Shown here in pieces: positions 40,100-48,486 of a stretch of 64,000 bases of DNA. Made by a program: the position numbers and the translations under genes. Each line of letters starts with the position of its first letter. Position 1 is the stretch's first letter. The notes beneath the pieces are model-generated. The model saw only the letters and a program-made list of their open reading frames with translations. It did not search any database and was not told the origin of the DNA. The stretch is from Marmoricola sp. Leaf446 (GTDB taxonomy: Bacteria; Actinomycetota; Actinomycetes; Propionibacteriales; Nocardioidaceae), in assembly GCF_001424755.1 (NCBI RefSeq), contig NZ_LMRF01000003.1:1-64000 (forward strand), written 5' to 3'.

Positions 40100-40635
40100 G
40101 GGCCCGGACCTCCACGCCCGGCGTCACCCAGCACCGCCACGGCGATCAGCCGGATCACCGTCAGCACCACGAGCATGACGAGCGCCATGCCGGTCATCAG
40201 CCACCGGTACGCAGCCGGCTGCGCCAGCCAGCCCGGCGTGCCCGCCAGGGTGGGACAGGTGACCCGGACCCCTGCGTCGGTGGACCCGAGGTGCCCGACG
40301 ACCTGGGTCTCCTCCCCCGCGATGGAACGCGGGAGGGCGATCGCGCTGCCCCCCTCGAGCGTGCCACCACCGGCACGGCAGGGCGATTCGTCCAGCGGGT
40401 CGAACGCGTCCTGGGACACGTAGACCGCACGACCCTCGCCCGCCTCGGGCAACACGAACGACCCGACGTCGTCGACCCGCACCGGGTCGGTCAGCTGGGC
40501 CACCAGGGCGGCGATGCCGAACCCCAGGACCATCGCGGCCAGGAACACCGCGGCGACGGGGTATCCGGCGCGCGCGAAGCCCGCCGGGTCGGAGGGCACG
40601 CCGGCGGGCCCGCCCGACCCGGAACGGCCGCTCAC
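40081..40635 (-). CDS. two-helix membrane protein of unknown function
   Basis: 184 residues from a GTG in the stop of the lipase gene (GTGA). Membrane helices at about 25-45 (PVAAVFLAAMVLGFGIAALVA) and 150-172 (LMTGMALVMLVVLTVIRLIAVAV) flank an extracytoplasmic loop with two Cys residues. It is likely co-translated with the lipase. No family recognised. Confidence 0.6.
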   Translation of the reverse strand: MSGRSGSGGPAGVPSDPAGFARAGYPVAAVFLAAMVLGFGIAALVAQLTDPVRVDDVGSFVLPEAGEGRAVYVSQDAFDPLDESPCRAGGGTLEGGSAIALPRSIAGEETQVVGHLGSTDAGVRVTCPTLAGTPGWLAQPAAYRWLMTGMALVMLVVLTVIRLIAVAVLGDAGRGGPGPQGAAR

Positions 40636-41468
40636 GGCAGGCACGACGGTTGGTACGTCGGGCTGGCCGGCCCACGACGGTCCAGCGCGTGCAGCACCAC
40701 CCGGACGGCCACCCCGTCCGAGGGCAGCAGCAGGTGGCCCGGGAGGTGCGCCCGGCACTTCTGCTGCACCACCACGTTGGTCGCACCGTCGAGGAAGCCC
40801 GAGGTGTAGGGCACCACCACCTCGTCGTACCGCGTCACGACCGTGGTGTAGCTGACCGCGCCCGGCGTCTCGTCACCGGCGTTGAGCCGCTGCAGGAACA
40901 CCGAGCCCGCGGCCTGCTGCCGACAGGCGGGGCAGAGCACCGACAGGCCCGGGGTGAGCAGCAGCGGGGTGCGGGTGCCGTGGTTGGACGGTGCCAGGCC
41001 GACGAGGTCGTCGACCTTGGCCGCACCGCCCAGGAAGCGCAGGTAGTAGCGCGGCATCATGCCGCCCTGGGAGTGGCCCACCAGCGAGACCTTGCGCGCC
41101 CCGGTGGCGGCGAGCACCCGGTCGACGACGTCGCGCAGCTCGGCCGCGGAGTCCTCGATCGGCGCGGTGGCCCGCTGGCCGTAGTTGATCGAGAACACGC
41201 AGTACCCCGCCGCCAGGAGCGAGCCGCGGAGCCGCCGCAGCAGGGTCGCGCTGTCACCGAAGGTGCCGTGGACCAGGACCACCGGCGTCGGCCGGGCGGC
41301 CGTCGGCCGGCAGGCCCAGTCGTTGACCGCCGCGGTGCGGACGGGCTGCGCGGTCGGCGCCGCCGCCGCGGCCGGCGACGCGGGGAGCGTCACGAGCATC
41401 CCGGCGAGCGCGACCGCCACGACCAGCAGGCCGCGCACCGCCCCGCTCGGCTTCGTCGGTCGGCGCAC
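40632..41468 (-). CDS. secreted triacylglycerol lipase/esterase
   Basis: 278 residues. Signal peptide (GLLVVAVALAGMLVTLPASPAAA), then an alpha/beta hydrolase: oxyanion motif VVLVHGTFGDS, nucleophile elbow GHSQGG, DEVVVPYTSG as acid region and a late His (GHLLLP or LHALD). Four Cys in the mature part may form disulfides. It resembles Propionibacterium/Streptomyces-type bacterial lipases. GTG start at 41468. Confidence 0.82.
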   Translation of the reverse strand: MRRPTKPSGAVRGLLVVAVALAGMLVTLPASPAAAAAPTAQPVRTAAVNDWACRPTAARPTPVVLVHGTFGDSATLLRRLRGSLLAAGYCVFSINYGQRATAPIEDSAAELRDVVDRVLAATGARKVSLVGHSQGGMMPRYYLRFLGGAAKVDDLVGLAPSNHGTRTPLLLTPGLSVLCPACRQQAAGSVFLQRLNAGDETPGAVSYTTVVTRYDEVVVPYTSGFLDGATNVVVQQKCRAHLPGHLLLPSDGVAVRVVLHALDRRGPASPTYQPSCLP

Positions 41469-41483
41469 GGCGGCCTCCAGGTC

Positions 41484-43211
41484 TCAGCCCGGCGGCTCGC
41501 AGACGACCGTGTCGGCCGGGATGTAGTCGGTGTGGAACTTCTCGGTGCGCAGCACTGTGGCAGAACCGGGCCGCTTGAAGTCGCGGAACACGTCGACGCT
41601 GAACCCGCTGGTGCCGGTCGCCTCCTCGCAGTCCTCGTCGTCCAGGGTGCGCGTCGCGGGCGAGGTGTAGGCGTAGCGGTCGCTGGTGCGGGACGTGATG
41701 TCCCACCGCTTGGTCGACCACATCTCCACCGTCGCCGACCCCTGGCTGCTGGGCGTGGACGGGGTCACCGAGGCCGTGACGAGCACGCCGTGGGGGCTGT
41801 CGTTCTCGAACGCCATGTCGAGCGTCGGCCAGGCCACGGTCGCCTCGCGGCCCTCGGGGTAGCGGTCGATGTAGACCGAGTGGGGCTTGTGCTCGACGTC
41901 CTCGAGCCCGGCGAAGAACATCGCGTTGAAGGTGGTGGTGGCGATCTGCGAGACGCCGCCGCCGAGGTCCTTGCGGAAGATGCCGTCGCTGACGACGTAG
42001 CCCTCGGTGAAACCGTTCTCGGCCGTCCGCTCCCCCACGATGCCGTTGAGGCTGAAGGTCTCCCCGGGCAGCAGCAGGGTGCCGTCGATCAGCTCGGCGG
42101 CCCGGGCGAGGTTGACGTTGCGGTACTCGGCGTAGGGGAAGTTGGTGGTGAAGCTGCTGACCTTGCGGCGCACCCCGAGCTCGCGTGCCTCGGCGGTGGT
42201 GAGGTCGGGCTTCGCGCGACGGCCGTCGACCTGCAGCCGGCGGGCCTCGCCGGTGGCCGTGGCGGCCTCGACGAAGCCCTCCTCGAGCTCGGCGGGGTCG
42301 AGCTCCAGCCCCGGCCGGGAGGGTACGACGCGCGGCCGGCCGTCGACGATCTCGACCGTCGCGTCCACGGGCGCCCGACCGACCTGGGCGACCACCGGGG
42401 CGAGCGCCTCGATCATGCGCTTCCCGTCGACCTCGGGCACGAGGTCGCCGTCGCGCTCGACCATCCGCAGGCCGCGGCCGAACAGCCGGGGCGGTGCCTG
42501 CAGCTCGCGGCCCTCGAGCACCAGCGTGACCGGGCCCGACATCGCCGGCCGGGCGACGTCGCGCATCGCGGCCCGCACCTCGGCGTCGGACACGTCGGGC
42601 TCCACCTCGACGACCGGCAGCGGCACCCGGCCGCCGCGCAGGAACCGCTCCTGCAGCAGCTGCTCTGTGGCGTCGCGGTCGACGGCAGTGCCGGCCCGAC
42701 CGAGCACGGGTCGCGCCTCGCCGTCGCGGAAGCGCACGGTGCCCTCCACGGCGGGACGTCGCAGCCCCTCGGTCAGCGTGTCGAGCGTGGCGTCGAGCCG
42801 CTCGCTGTCGAAGCGCACCGTCGGGGCGAGCTCGTCGCCGCCGACGACCAGCGCCCACACCCGCGTCGGCGCGAACCGGGCGCCGGCCGAGGCACGGTCG
42901 AGGGTGTCCTCGAGGTCGAGCCGTCCGCCCGCCTCGCGCAGGTCGACGGGCTCGGCGCGGCCGTCGGCGTAGGTGAGCCGGACCTGCCGCGCCGCGCGGT
43001 CGCCCAGCTCGGACTCCAGCCGGGCCCGTGCCTCGTCGCGGTCGAGACCGCCGACGGCGACCCCGGCCACCGAGGTGCCCCGGGGAAGCCGGTCGCCGCC
43101 CCACAGCCCCACGCCGAGCCACACCAGGGCCACGAGGCCGACCAGGCCGACGCCGCCCAGCGCAGCACGACGACGCCCGGAGGGCCCGCTCCGGGCCGTG
43201 TCATCGGCCAC
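41484..43211 (-). CDS. VanW-family cell-wall protein
   Basis: 575 residues. N-terminal membrane helix (AALGGVGLVGLVALVWLGVGLW), two peptidoglycan-binding-like YoaR domains (RLPRGTSVAGVAVGGLDRDEA; VEPDVSDAEVRAAM), then a VanW domain (SFTTNFPYAEYRNVNLARAA, LLPGETFSLNGIVGERT, GGGVSQIATTTFNA). Likely surface-anchored and active on or bound to peptidoglycan; name derives from a vancomycin cluster, but no resistance is implied. GTG start three bases after the mshB stop. Confidence 0.85.
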   Translation of the reverse strand: MADDTARSGPSGRRRAALGGVGLVGLVALVWLGVGLWGGDRLPRGTSVAGVAVGGLDRDEARARLESELGDRAARQVRLTYADGRAEPVDLREAGGRLDLEDTLDRASAGARFAPTRVWALVVGGDELAPTVRFDSERLDATLDTLTEGLRRPAVEGTVRFRDGEARPVLGRAGTAVDRDATEQLLQERFLRGGRVPLPVVEVEPDVSDAEVRAAMRDVARPAMSGPVTLVLEGRELQAPPRLFGRGLRMVERDGDLVPEVDGKRMIEALAPVVAQVGRAPVDATVEIVDGRPRVVPSRPGLELDPAELEEGFVEAATATGEARRLQVDGRRAKPDLTTAEARELGVRRKVSSFTTNFPYAEYRNVNLARAAELIDGTLLLPGETFSLNGIVGERTAENGFTEGYVVSDGIFRKDLGGGVSQIATTTFNAMFFAGLEDVEHKPHSVYIDRYPEGREATVAWPTLDMAFENDSPHGVLVTASVTPSTPSSQGSATVEMWSTKRWDITSRTSDRYAYTSPATRTLDDEDCEEATGTSGFSVDVFRDFKRPGSATVLRTEKFHTDYIPADTVVCEPPG

Positions 43212-43213
43212 GC

Positions 43214-44119
43214 TCAGACCAGCCCGGCGAAGAGGTCGTCCTCGAGCGCGCCCGCCTCGCCCGGGGCGGGGGCCCCCTTGGCGATGCGGAAGTACTCGGT
43301 GCCCCAGATGTTGGCGCCCTGGTTGTTGGACAGCGCGAAGAACGGGCCGTCCACGGCGATCTGGGTGCGGTGGGCCTTGAGCGCCTCGGTCTTGGCGGCG
43401 GCGTAGTCGGTCGCGTCGATCGCCGCGGTGAGCGCGGCGTCGGGGACCATGAACGCCGGCAGGTCGCCGTCGGGCTCCATGCCCTCGAAGGTGGTGGTGT
43501 CGCCCGCGTCGCGCAGCGCGCGCAGGCCCTCGCGCACCTTCTCGGCCGACATCGCGCCCCAGTAGACCTTGGCCACGTCGTGGTGCTCGCCGAGGTCGGG
43601 GCGGTAGGAGGGGACGGCGGCCAGCGCCACGGCGTACGTCGCGACGCGGTGGGCCTGCACGTGGTCGGGGTGGCCGTAGCCGCCGAACTCGTCGTAGGTG
43701 ACCAGCACCTGCGGGCGCACCTCGCGGATCACCTCGACGAGCAGCGTGGCCGCCTCGGTCAGGTCGGCGTGCCAGAACGCGTTGACCGGCACGTCGTCGG
43801 CGGCCACGGCGTGGCCGTCGGCGTGCCACTGCATGCCGGAGTCGCGGAACCGGCCGAAGCCGCCCAGGTAGCGGTGGTCGGTGACGCCGAGGGCTTTCAT
43901 CGCGTTGGCCAGCTCGCCGCGCCGGTGCTCGCCGAGGCCGTCGTCGCAGTCGGCCGCGAGGTGCTCCAGCTCGGGCACCAGGATCTCGCCCATCTCGCCA
44001 CCGGTGCAGGTCACCAGGGTGACGCCGACGCCCTCGGCGACGTAGCGCGCCATCGTGGCGCCCTGCCCGATGCTCTCGTCGTCGGGGTGGGCGTGCACGA
44101 GGAGCAGGTGCTTGTCCAT
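43214..44119 (-). CDS. mshB: mycothiol biosynthesis deacetylase MshB
   Basis: 301 residues. LLLVHAHPDDESIGQGAT holds the zinc His and Asp pair of LmbE-like enzymes. GGFGRFRDSGM and YGHPDHVQAH (the third zinc His) match MshB rather than the amidase Mca. It deacetylates GlcNAc-inositol in mycothiol synthesis. Start leaderless after TAGGCT. The proximity to fdxA-dapC also matches mycobacterial order. Confidence 0.88.
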   Translation of the reverse strand: MDKHLLLVHAHPDDESIGQGATMARYVAEGVGVTLVTCTGGEMGEILVPELEHLAADCDDGLGEHRRGELANAMKALGVTDHRYLGGFGRFRDSGMQWHADGHAVAADDVPVNAFWHADLTEAATLLVEVIREVRPQVLVTYDEFGGYGHPDHVQAHRVATYAVALAAVPSYRPDLGEHHDVAKVYWGAMSAEKVREGLRALRDAGDTTTFEGMEPDGDLPAFMVPDAALTAAIDATDYAAAKTEALKAHRTQIAVDGPFFALSNNQGANIWGTEYFRIAKGAPAPGEAGALEDDLFAGLV

Positions 44120-44123
44120 GCCC

Positions 44124-44435
44124 TCAGCCTAGGCGCGGGTCCCGACGGTCCTCCGGGGAGTCACGGTGCAGGCGCCGCGGGGCCCGCGGCAGCACGAGCG
44201 GCGCGGGCGGCGGCGGGGCGGCCGCCTCCTCCAGCCAGCCGTCGTGGGCCTCCACCAGCAGCTCGAGCATCACCACCGGGGCGTCGGTCACCACCACCCA
44301 CGGGTGGTCCTCGTCGTCGTCCTCGCCGGCCAGCGGCTGGCGGGCCACCTCGGCCTCGAAGCCGTCGCGGCGCAGCCGCTCGGCGGCCAGGCGGGCGTCG
44401 TCGCCGTCGAAGAAGACGCCGCGTGCCCCGGTCAC
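44124..44435 (-). CDS. small protein of unknown function
   Basis: 103 residues starting at a GTG placed directly after the NUDIX stop. Ribonuclease-inhibitor-like beta-alpha start (GVFFDGDDARLAAERLRRDGFEAEV) and PWVVVTDAPVVMLELLVEAHDGWLEE suggest a ferredoxin-like fold, ending in a Pro/Arg-rich tail. It ends four bases before mshB, so the NUDIX gene and this gene run into mshB, although mshB also has its own promoter box. Confidence 0.55.
   Translation of the reverse strand: MTGARGVFFDGDDARLAAERLRRDGFEAEVARQPLAGEDDDEDHPWVVVTDAPVVMLELLVEAHDGWLEEAAAPPPPAPLVLPRAPRRLHRDSPEDRRDPRLG
44126..44131 (-). promoter_or_regulatory. leaderless -10 box TAGGCT for mshB
   Basis: Ends six bases before the ATG at 44119, overlapping the end of the small gene upstream. 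Confidence 0.6.
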
Positions 44436-44810
44436 CTAGAGCCACCCCCGCACCAGATCGAGGAACGGCCGGTCGCCCTCGAGCCAGGCCACCTCGTGGA
44501 GCTGGTCGGCGGCCAGCCAGCGGACGGCGTCGTGCTCGCGGGGCTCCGGCTCGCCGTCGACGAGGTCGGCGACCACGACGTGCAACACCAGGGGCCAGTC
44601 GAGCGGCACCCGGCCCGGGAGCACGCCGACGCAGCGGACCTCGCAGCCGAGCTCCTCTCGCACCTCGCGGACGCCGGCCTGCTCCTGGGTCTCGCCCGGG
44701 GCGACCTTGCCGCCGGGGAGCTCCCAGCGACCGGCGAGCGCCACGGGCGCCGTACGCCGTGCGGCCAGGACCCGCCCGCCGGCCCGCACCGCCACTCCCA
44801 CCACGCTCAC
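44436..44810 (-). CDS. NUDIX hydrolase (MutT-like)
   Basis: 124 residues. Complete NUDIX box from GGKVAPGETQEQAGVREV to REELG (about residues 32-54). GRWELPGGKV just before it and the C-terminal WLEGDRPFLDL are MutT-like, so removal of 8-oxo-dGTP is possible. The GTG at 44810 is chosen because a TACGAT box ends seven bases before it. Divergent from the gene at 44847. Confidence 0.82.
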   Translation of the reverse strand: MSVVGVAVRAGGRVLAARRTAPVALAGRWELPGGKVAPGETQEQAGVREVREELGCEVRCVGVLPGRVPLDWPLVLHVVVADLVDGEPEPREHDAVRWLAADQLHEVAWLEGDRPFLDLVRGWL

Positions 44811-44817
44811 GCCGACG

Positions 44818-44823
44818 ATCGTA
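44818..44823 (-). promoter_or_regulatory. leaderless -10 box TACGAT for the NUDIX gene
   Basis: Ends seven bases before the GTG at 44810. The opposing box for 44847 is 10 bases away. Confidence 0.55.
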
Positions 44824-44833
44824 GGCGGGCTCC

Positions 44834-44839
44834 TAGATT
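44834..44839 (+). promoter_or_regulatory. leaderless -10 box TAGATT
   Basis: Ends seven bases before the GTG at 44847. Confidence 0.65.
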
Positions 44840-44846
44840 GGGGGCC

Positions 44847-45878
44847 GTGACCATCCACCTGCGCCGCACCGACGAGAACGTCGAGGAGATCGAGGCCGTC
44901 GCCTCCCAGCTCGGGCGCCGGGTGGGGGTCGCGGGGCTGCTGCCGCACCTGAACCGGCAGGCCGAGCTCGCGCGCGTCCCGGGGCGGGCCGTGGAGTGGG
45001 GCTGGACCTGGCAGCCCGGCGACGCGCGCAACCGCCGCTGGTGGCCGCAGGGCATCACCACCTCCGCCGACGCCGACGACCCGGCGGTGACCGCGGGGCA
45101 CCGGCTGGTGGTGGTGAGCTGGTACGCCCACGAGGTCGACGGGCAGAAGCACGGCAGCCGGATCACCGTGGTCGACCTCGACACGCTGCGCTACCGCCAC
45201 GTGCTCCTGGTCGAGCCGGTCGTGGACCGTCGTGGCCGGGCCCGGCTGAAGCCGGTGCAGGTGCACGCGGGCGGGCTGGTGTGGTGGGGCCCCTACCTGC
45301 ACGTGGCCGGCACGCGACGCGGCCTGGTCAGCTGCCGCCTCGACGACCTCGTGCGGGTCGACGACCTCGAGGACGCGCTGGGCTACCGCTACGTGCTCCC
45401 GGTGCGCTTCGCCTACCGGGCCGAGCACGACGACGACACCGAGGAGATGCGCTACTCGTTCTGCTCGCTCGACCGCGGCGCCGACCCGCCGGAGCTGCTG
45501 GCCGGCGAGTACGCCCACGGCAGCGACCAGACCCGGCGCATCGCGCACTTCCCCCTCGACCCCGAGACGCACCTGCTCAGCACCACCGAGGACGGTCGCT
45601 GCTCGGCGCTGCGGCTGCACGACAGCGGCCTGGGGCAGATGCAGGGCGCCGCGGTGGTCGGCGACACCTACTACGTCACCAGCAGCCGCGGCCGGTTCCG
45701 CCACGGCACGCTGTACGTCGGTCGGCCGGGCCGCTTCCGGGGCTTCCCGGGCGCGTTGCCGATCGGGCCCGAGGACATCGCCTACTGGCCCGAGCTCGAC
45801 CTGCTCTGGTCGGTCACCGAGCACCCGGGTCGGCGCTACGTCTACGCGATGCGCCGCGGCACGGTCGACATGGGCTGA
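44847..45878 (+). CDS. conserved protein of unknown function, beta-propeller-like
   Basis: 343 residues, no signal peptide. Trp/Tyr-rich with repeated strands (RLVVVSWYAHEVDG, ITVVDLDTLRYRHVLLVEPV, GGLVWWGPYLHVAGTRRG, LWSVTEHPGRRYVYAM), suggesting a beta-propeller. Similar proteins occur in actinomycetes without known role. Leaderless GTG start. Convergent with the transglycosylase gene across a hairpin. Confidence 0.65.
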   Translation: MTIHLRRTDENVEEIEAVASQLGRRVGVAGLLPHLNRQAELARVPGRAVEWGWTWQPGDARNRRWWPQGITTSADADDPAVTAGHRLVVVSWYAHEVDGQKHGSRITVVDLDTLRYRHVLLVEPVVDRRGRARLKPVQVHAGGLVWWGPYLHVAGTRRGLVSCRLDDLVRVDDLEDALGYRYVLPVRFAYRAEHDDDTEEMRYSFCSLDRGADPPELLAGEYAHGSDQTRRIAHFPLDPETHLLSTTEDGRCSALRLHDSGLGQMQGAAVVGDTYYVTSSRGRFRHGTLYVGRPGRFRGFPGALPIGPEDIAYWPELDLLWSVTEHPGRRYVYAMRRGTVDMG

Positions 45879-45889
45879 CCGGCGCGCTG

Positions 45890-45913
45890 CCGGTCGGACC
45901 CGGAGCCGACCGG
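45890..45913. terminator. bidirectional terminator-like hairpin
   Basis: CCGGTCGG-N8-CCGACCGG sits in the 46-base gap between two convergent genes. Confidence 0.55.
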
Positions 45914-45924
45914 GTCGGGTCGGG

Positions 45925-47313
45925 TCAGGCGGGCGGCGTGCCCTGGCAGAGCTGGTCGAGGGTCACGAGGGTCCCGTCGGGGAGCAGCACGGTGCCCTCG
46001 GTCTCCCCCAGCACCAGCTGCGGGTGGGTGACGGCGTCGACCGGCGCGGGCGCGGGGAGCGACGGATCGGCGGGCTCGAGGCAGACGGGGAGGTCGGCGA
46101 GCGCCGGGACGGCCGCCGGCACGGGGGTCGGCTCCGGGGTCGGGTCCGGGGTCGGCGTCGGGTCCGGGGTCGGGTCGGGCGTCGGGCTGCCCGGCTCCGC
46201 GGGGTCGGCGGGTGCCGTGGGGTCGGCGGGGTCCGCGGGCGCGGTGGGGTCGGCCGGGTCGACGGGCCCGCCCGGGGCCGGCGTGCCGCCCGGGGTGCCG
46301 GGGGTGGTCGGGGTGCCCGGGGTGACCGGCGTCGCGGGGTCGGTGGGGGTGGTGCCCGGACCGGGGGTCGGCCGGACCGGCGCGGTGCCGGTGCCACCGG
46401 TGCTCCCGGTGCTGACGGAGGTCGGCGTGCTCGACGGGCGCGGGGCGCGGGGGCCGACGGGCACGGGACGGACGGCCTCGGCGACGTCGACGCGGGGACC
46501 CTCGGGGCTCGCGGGGCCGGTGACAGCGGTGGCGACGGCCCACGAGGAGAAGGCGGGCAGCGAACTGAGCTGGTCGAGCTCGGCGGCGTCGAAGGTGGTC
46601 TTCCAGCGCAGCACCTGGGAGAGGTAGGCCTGCGAGCGGTTGTAGGACAGCACGGCGTCGCGGAGGTCGGCGTCCTGGGCCAGGTCGCGCCCCTCGCCGC
46701 ACAGGTAGACCATGGCACCGCCGGCGGCGTCGTAGATGCTCTGCGGGTCGCGGGTGCCGTCCGCGTCGAGGTCGACCCCGACCGAGCGCCAGGTGGACGG
46801 GAGGAACTGCAGCGGCCCGAGGGCCCGGTCGAACCTGCGGTCGCCGTCGAGCTGGCCCTTGTCGGTGTCGGCCACCGCCCTGAAGGCGCCGCCGTCCAGG
46901 CGCGGGCCGACGATGGCCGGGGTGGCGCGGTGGTCCGCGTCGAGCGCCCGGCCCACCATGTTGCCGCTCTCGACCTGGCCGATGGCGGCCAGCAGCGGGA
47001 CGGTCAGGTGGCAGCGCTCCGGAGCGAGCGCCGCGGCACGGGTGTAGGCGTCGAGGACGACGGAGGAGAGCCGGTCGGGTGCGACCCCGGTGGGGGCGGT
47101 GCCGGACGCCCAGGAGCGGGCGTCGGTGGACGCCGGGACGACCACGGCGTCGGGCAGCGGGACCTCGGTGGCACCGGTCGCGGCAGCGGCAGGGACGGAC
47201 TCGGCGGCGGCCCGCTCGGGCGCCAGCGCGGTGGGGCCCTGGCTGGAGGACGCCACGGGTGCGGCGAGCAGCGCGCACCCCAGCAGTCCGGCCACGGTCG
47301 TTCGTCGGCTCAT
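45925..47313 (-). CDS. secreted lytic transglycosylase with Pro/Thr/Asp-rich tail
   Basis: 462 residues. Signal peptide (RRTTVAGLLGCALLAAPVASS), then an SLT domain to about residue 240: LLAAIGQVESGN holds the catalytic Glu, and GPLQFLPSTWRSVGVDLDADG and YLCGEGRDL follow the SLT_2 type. Residues about 285-400 are low-complexity (TPTDPATPVTP, DPTPDPTPTPDP), probably a flexible wall-spanning linker, before a short C-terminal part with two Cys. ATG at 47313 has GGAG nine bases upstream; a GTG 15 bases further upstream is possible. It cleaves peptidoglycan glycan strands. Confidence 0.85.
   Translation of the reverse strand: MSRRTTVAGLLGCALLAAPVASSSQGPTALAPERAAAESVPAAAATGATEVPLPDAVVVPASTDARSWASGTAPTGVAPDRLSSVVLDAYTRAAALAPERCHLTVPLLAAIGQVESGNMVGRALDADHRATPAIVGPRLDGGAFRAVADTDKGQLDGDRRFDRALGPLQFLPSTWRSVGVDLDADGTRDPQSIYDAAGGAMVYLCGEGRDLAQDADLRDAVLSYNRSQAYLSQVLRWKTTFDAAELDQLSSLPAFSSWAVATAVTGPASPEGPRVDVAEAVRPVPVGPRAPRPSSTPTSVSTGSTGGTGTAPVRPTPGPGTTPTDPATPVTPGTPTTPGTPGGTPAPGGPVDPADPTAPADPADPTAPADPAEPGSPTPDPTPDPTPTPDPTPEPTPVPAAVPALADLPVCLEPADPSLPAPAPVDAVTHPQLVLGETEGTVLLPDGTLVTLDQLCQGTPPA
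46130..46330. repeat. low-complexity GC repeats inside the transglycosylase gene
   Basis: Imperfect repeats such as GGGGTCGG and GGGTCGGCGG encode the DPTP and ADP repeats of the linker. They are prone to length change. Confidence 0.6.
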
Positions 47314-47485
47314 GCCCCGAGTCTCCACCTTTGTCCGTATTTACGGGCCTTTTTGCCCGGGTTCGAGCCTCTATCTTGCGGCGCCCTGGGTCACAGCGGA
47401 ACACCCGGGCGACCAACTCCGGGCAAACAGAGACCGGATCGTGACGGGCGACTAGACCGGGCCTGGGACGGGTGTGACGCGAGGG
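47314..47485 (-). other. upstream region of the transglycosylase gene
   Basis: 172 bases that are more AT-rich near 47330-47350, with a small hairpin CCGTA-TT-TACGG at 47334-47345. I looked for a c-di-AMP (ydaO-type) riboswitch, which sits before some actinobacterial wall-hydrolase genes, and could not recognise one. Confidence 0.35.
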
Positions 47486-48349
47486 TCAGGAACGACCTCG
47501 CGGGGCGCGTGGGAGGAGCGCGAGCTGGCGCGACTGGGCCACGAGGTGGCCGGCCTCGTCCCAGACCTCGCAGTCCTCCTCGAAGCTCCCGCCGGCGACC
47601 GTCCGGGTGGCGTGGCGGACCCGCAGCCAGCCGTCGACCGGCCGCTGCCGCACGTGCACGGTGAGCTCCACCGTGGGTGCCCACCCGGGTAACCCCAGGT
47701 CGAAGCTGACCGGGGGCAGGGCGTCCACGACGACCAGCAACGACCAGGGGTCGGGCGGCCGGTGGTCGGCCAGGCGCATCCAGCCCTGCACCACCCCGGC
47801 CCGGCTCGGTCGCCCGACCGCCCATCCGGCGTACGCCGGGTCCAGGCGCAGGTCCAGCCGCTGCATCAGCGGCGGCGCGAGGCGTCCGCCGTCGGGGGCG
47901 TCGGAGGCGCTGACGCACTGCTCCACCGGCGGCAGGTCGACGGGCGCGGGCTGGCGTCGTACGGCCTCGACGGCGGCGTCGGACGCGGGCGCCCCGCCGT
48001 CCGCCACGGCGCCGAGGACCGCCAGCACGGTGAGCCGGTCGACCTCGACGCCGTCCTGCTCCTGGCTCAGCGTCGCGGCCACCGTCGAGCGGCGACCGCC
48101 GGTGCGCAGCACCCGGGTGCGGACCGTCGCCGCGCCGGGCACGCTCGGAGACAGGTAGTAGCCGCTGGCGCTCACCGGGTCGAGGTGGCCGACCTCGGCC
48201 AGCTCGGCGCGCAGCGCGGCCGTCGCCACGGCGAGCACGTAGCCGCCGTTGACACCGCCGCCGACCACCCAGCCCGCGTCGAGGTCGGCGGCGTACGCGC
48301 CCCCGCCCACGGGGGTCACGGCGGCGGTGCGGTCGAGCTCGAAGGTCAT
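47486..48349 (-). CDS. acyl-CoA thioesterase-like hotdog protein
   Basis: 287 residues, double hotdog of the TesB-like group: WVVGGGVNGGYVLAVATAAL with the helix at the start, TVRTRVLRTGGRRSTVAATLSQ in the first unit, and GWLRVRHATRTVAGGSFEEDCEVWDE in the second. Predicted to hydrolyse an acyl-CoA; chain length unknown. Leaderless ATG after TAGCCT. Confidence 0.82.
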   Translation of the reverse strand: MTFELDRTAAVTPVGGGAYAADLDAGWVVGGGVNGGYVLAVATAALRAELAEVGHLDPVSASGYYLSPSVPGAATVRTRVLRTGGRRSTVAATLSQEQDGVEVDRLTVLAVLGAVADGGAPASDAAVEAVRRQPAPVDLPPVEQCVSASDAPDGGRLAPPLMQRLDLRLDPAYAGWAVGRPSRAGVVQGWMRLADHRPPDPWSLLVVVDALPPVSFDLGLPGWAPTVELTVHVRQRPVDGWLRVRHATRTVAGGSFEEDCEVWDEAGHLVAQSRQLALLPRAPRGRS

Positions 48350-48355
48350 GGCGCC

Positions 48356-48361
48356 AGGCTA
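48356..48361 (-). promoter_or_regulatory. leaderless -10 box TAGCCT for the thioesterase gene
   Basis: Ends six bases before the ATG at 48349. Confidence 0.6.
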
Positions 48362-48486
48362 GGTGGGCGGCGGCACGGGGCTGCCTCCGGTCGCCCCCTT
48401 CACCTCGCGCCACGTGCCGCCTACATTGAGGGTGCTGGCCACCGGGCGTCGCGACGGGGGCCGACGGGTGCCACGGGGGTGGAGAG

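Noticed and set aside
41484-43211. Vancomycin resistance gene
   Set aside because: VanW domains are common in actinobacterial wall proteins; no vanHAX genes are nearby.
40650-43406. A plus-strand open frame of over 900 codons opposite the lipase and VanW-family genes
   Set aside because: Same shadow effect; His/Arg/Gly-rich translation and no family motif, while the minus strand has clear signal peptides and catalytic motifs.
43214-44119. Mycothiol S-conjugate amidase (Mca)
   Set aside because: Motifs RFRDSGM and the central region match MshB better than Mca, which has a different segment after the zinc motif.
47314-47485. c-di-AMP riboswitch ahead of the transglycosylase gene
   Set aside because: I could not find the conserved core segments; only a weak hairpin and an AT-richer patch are visible.
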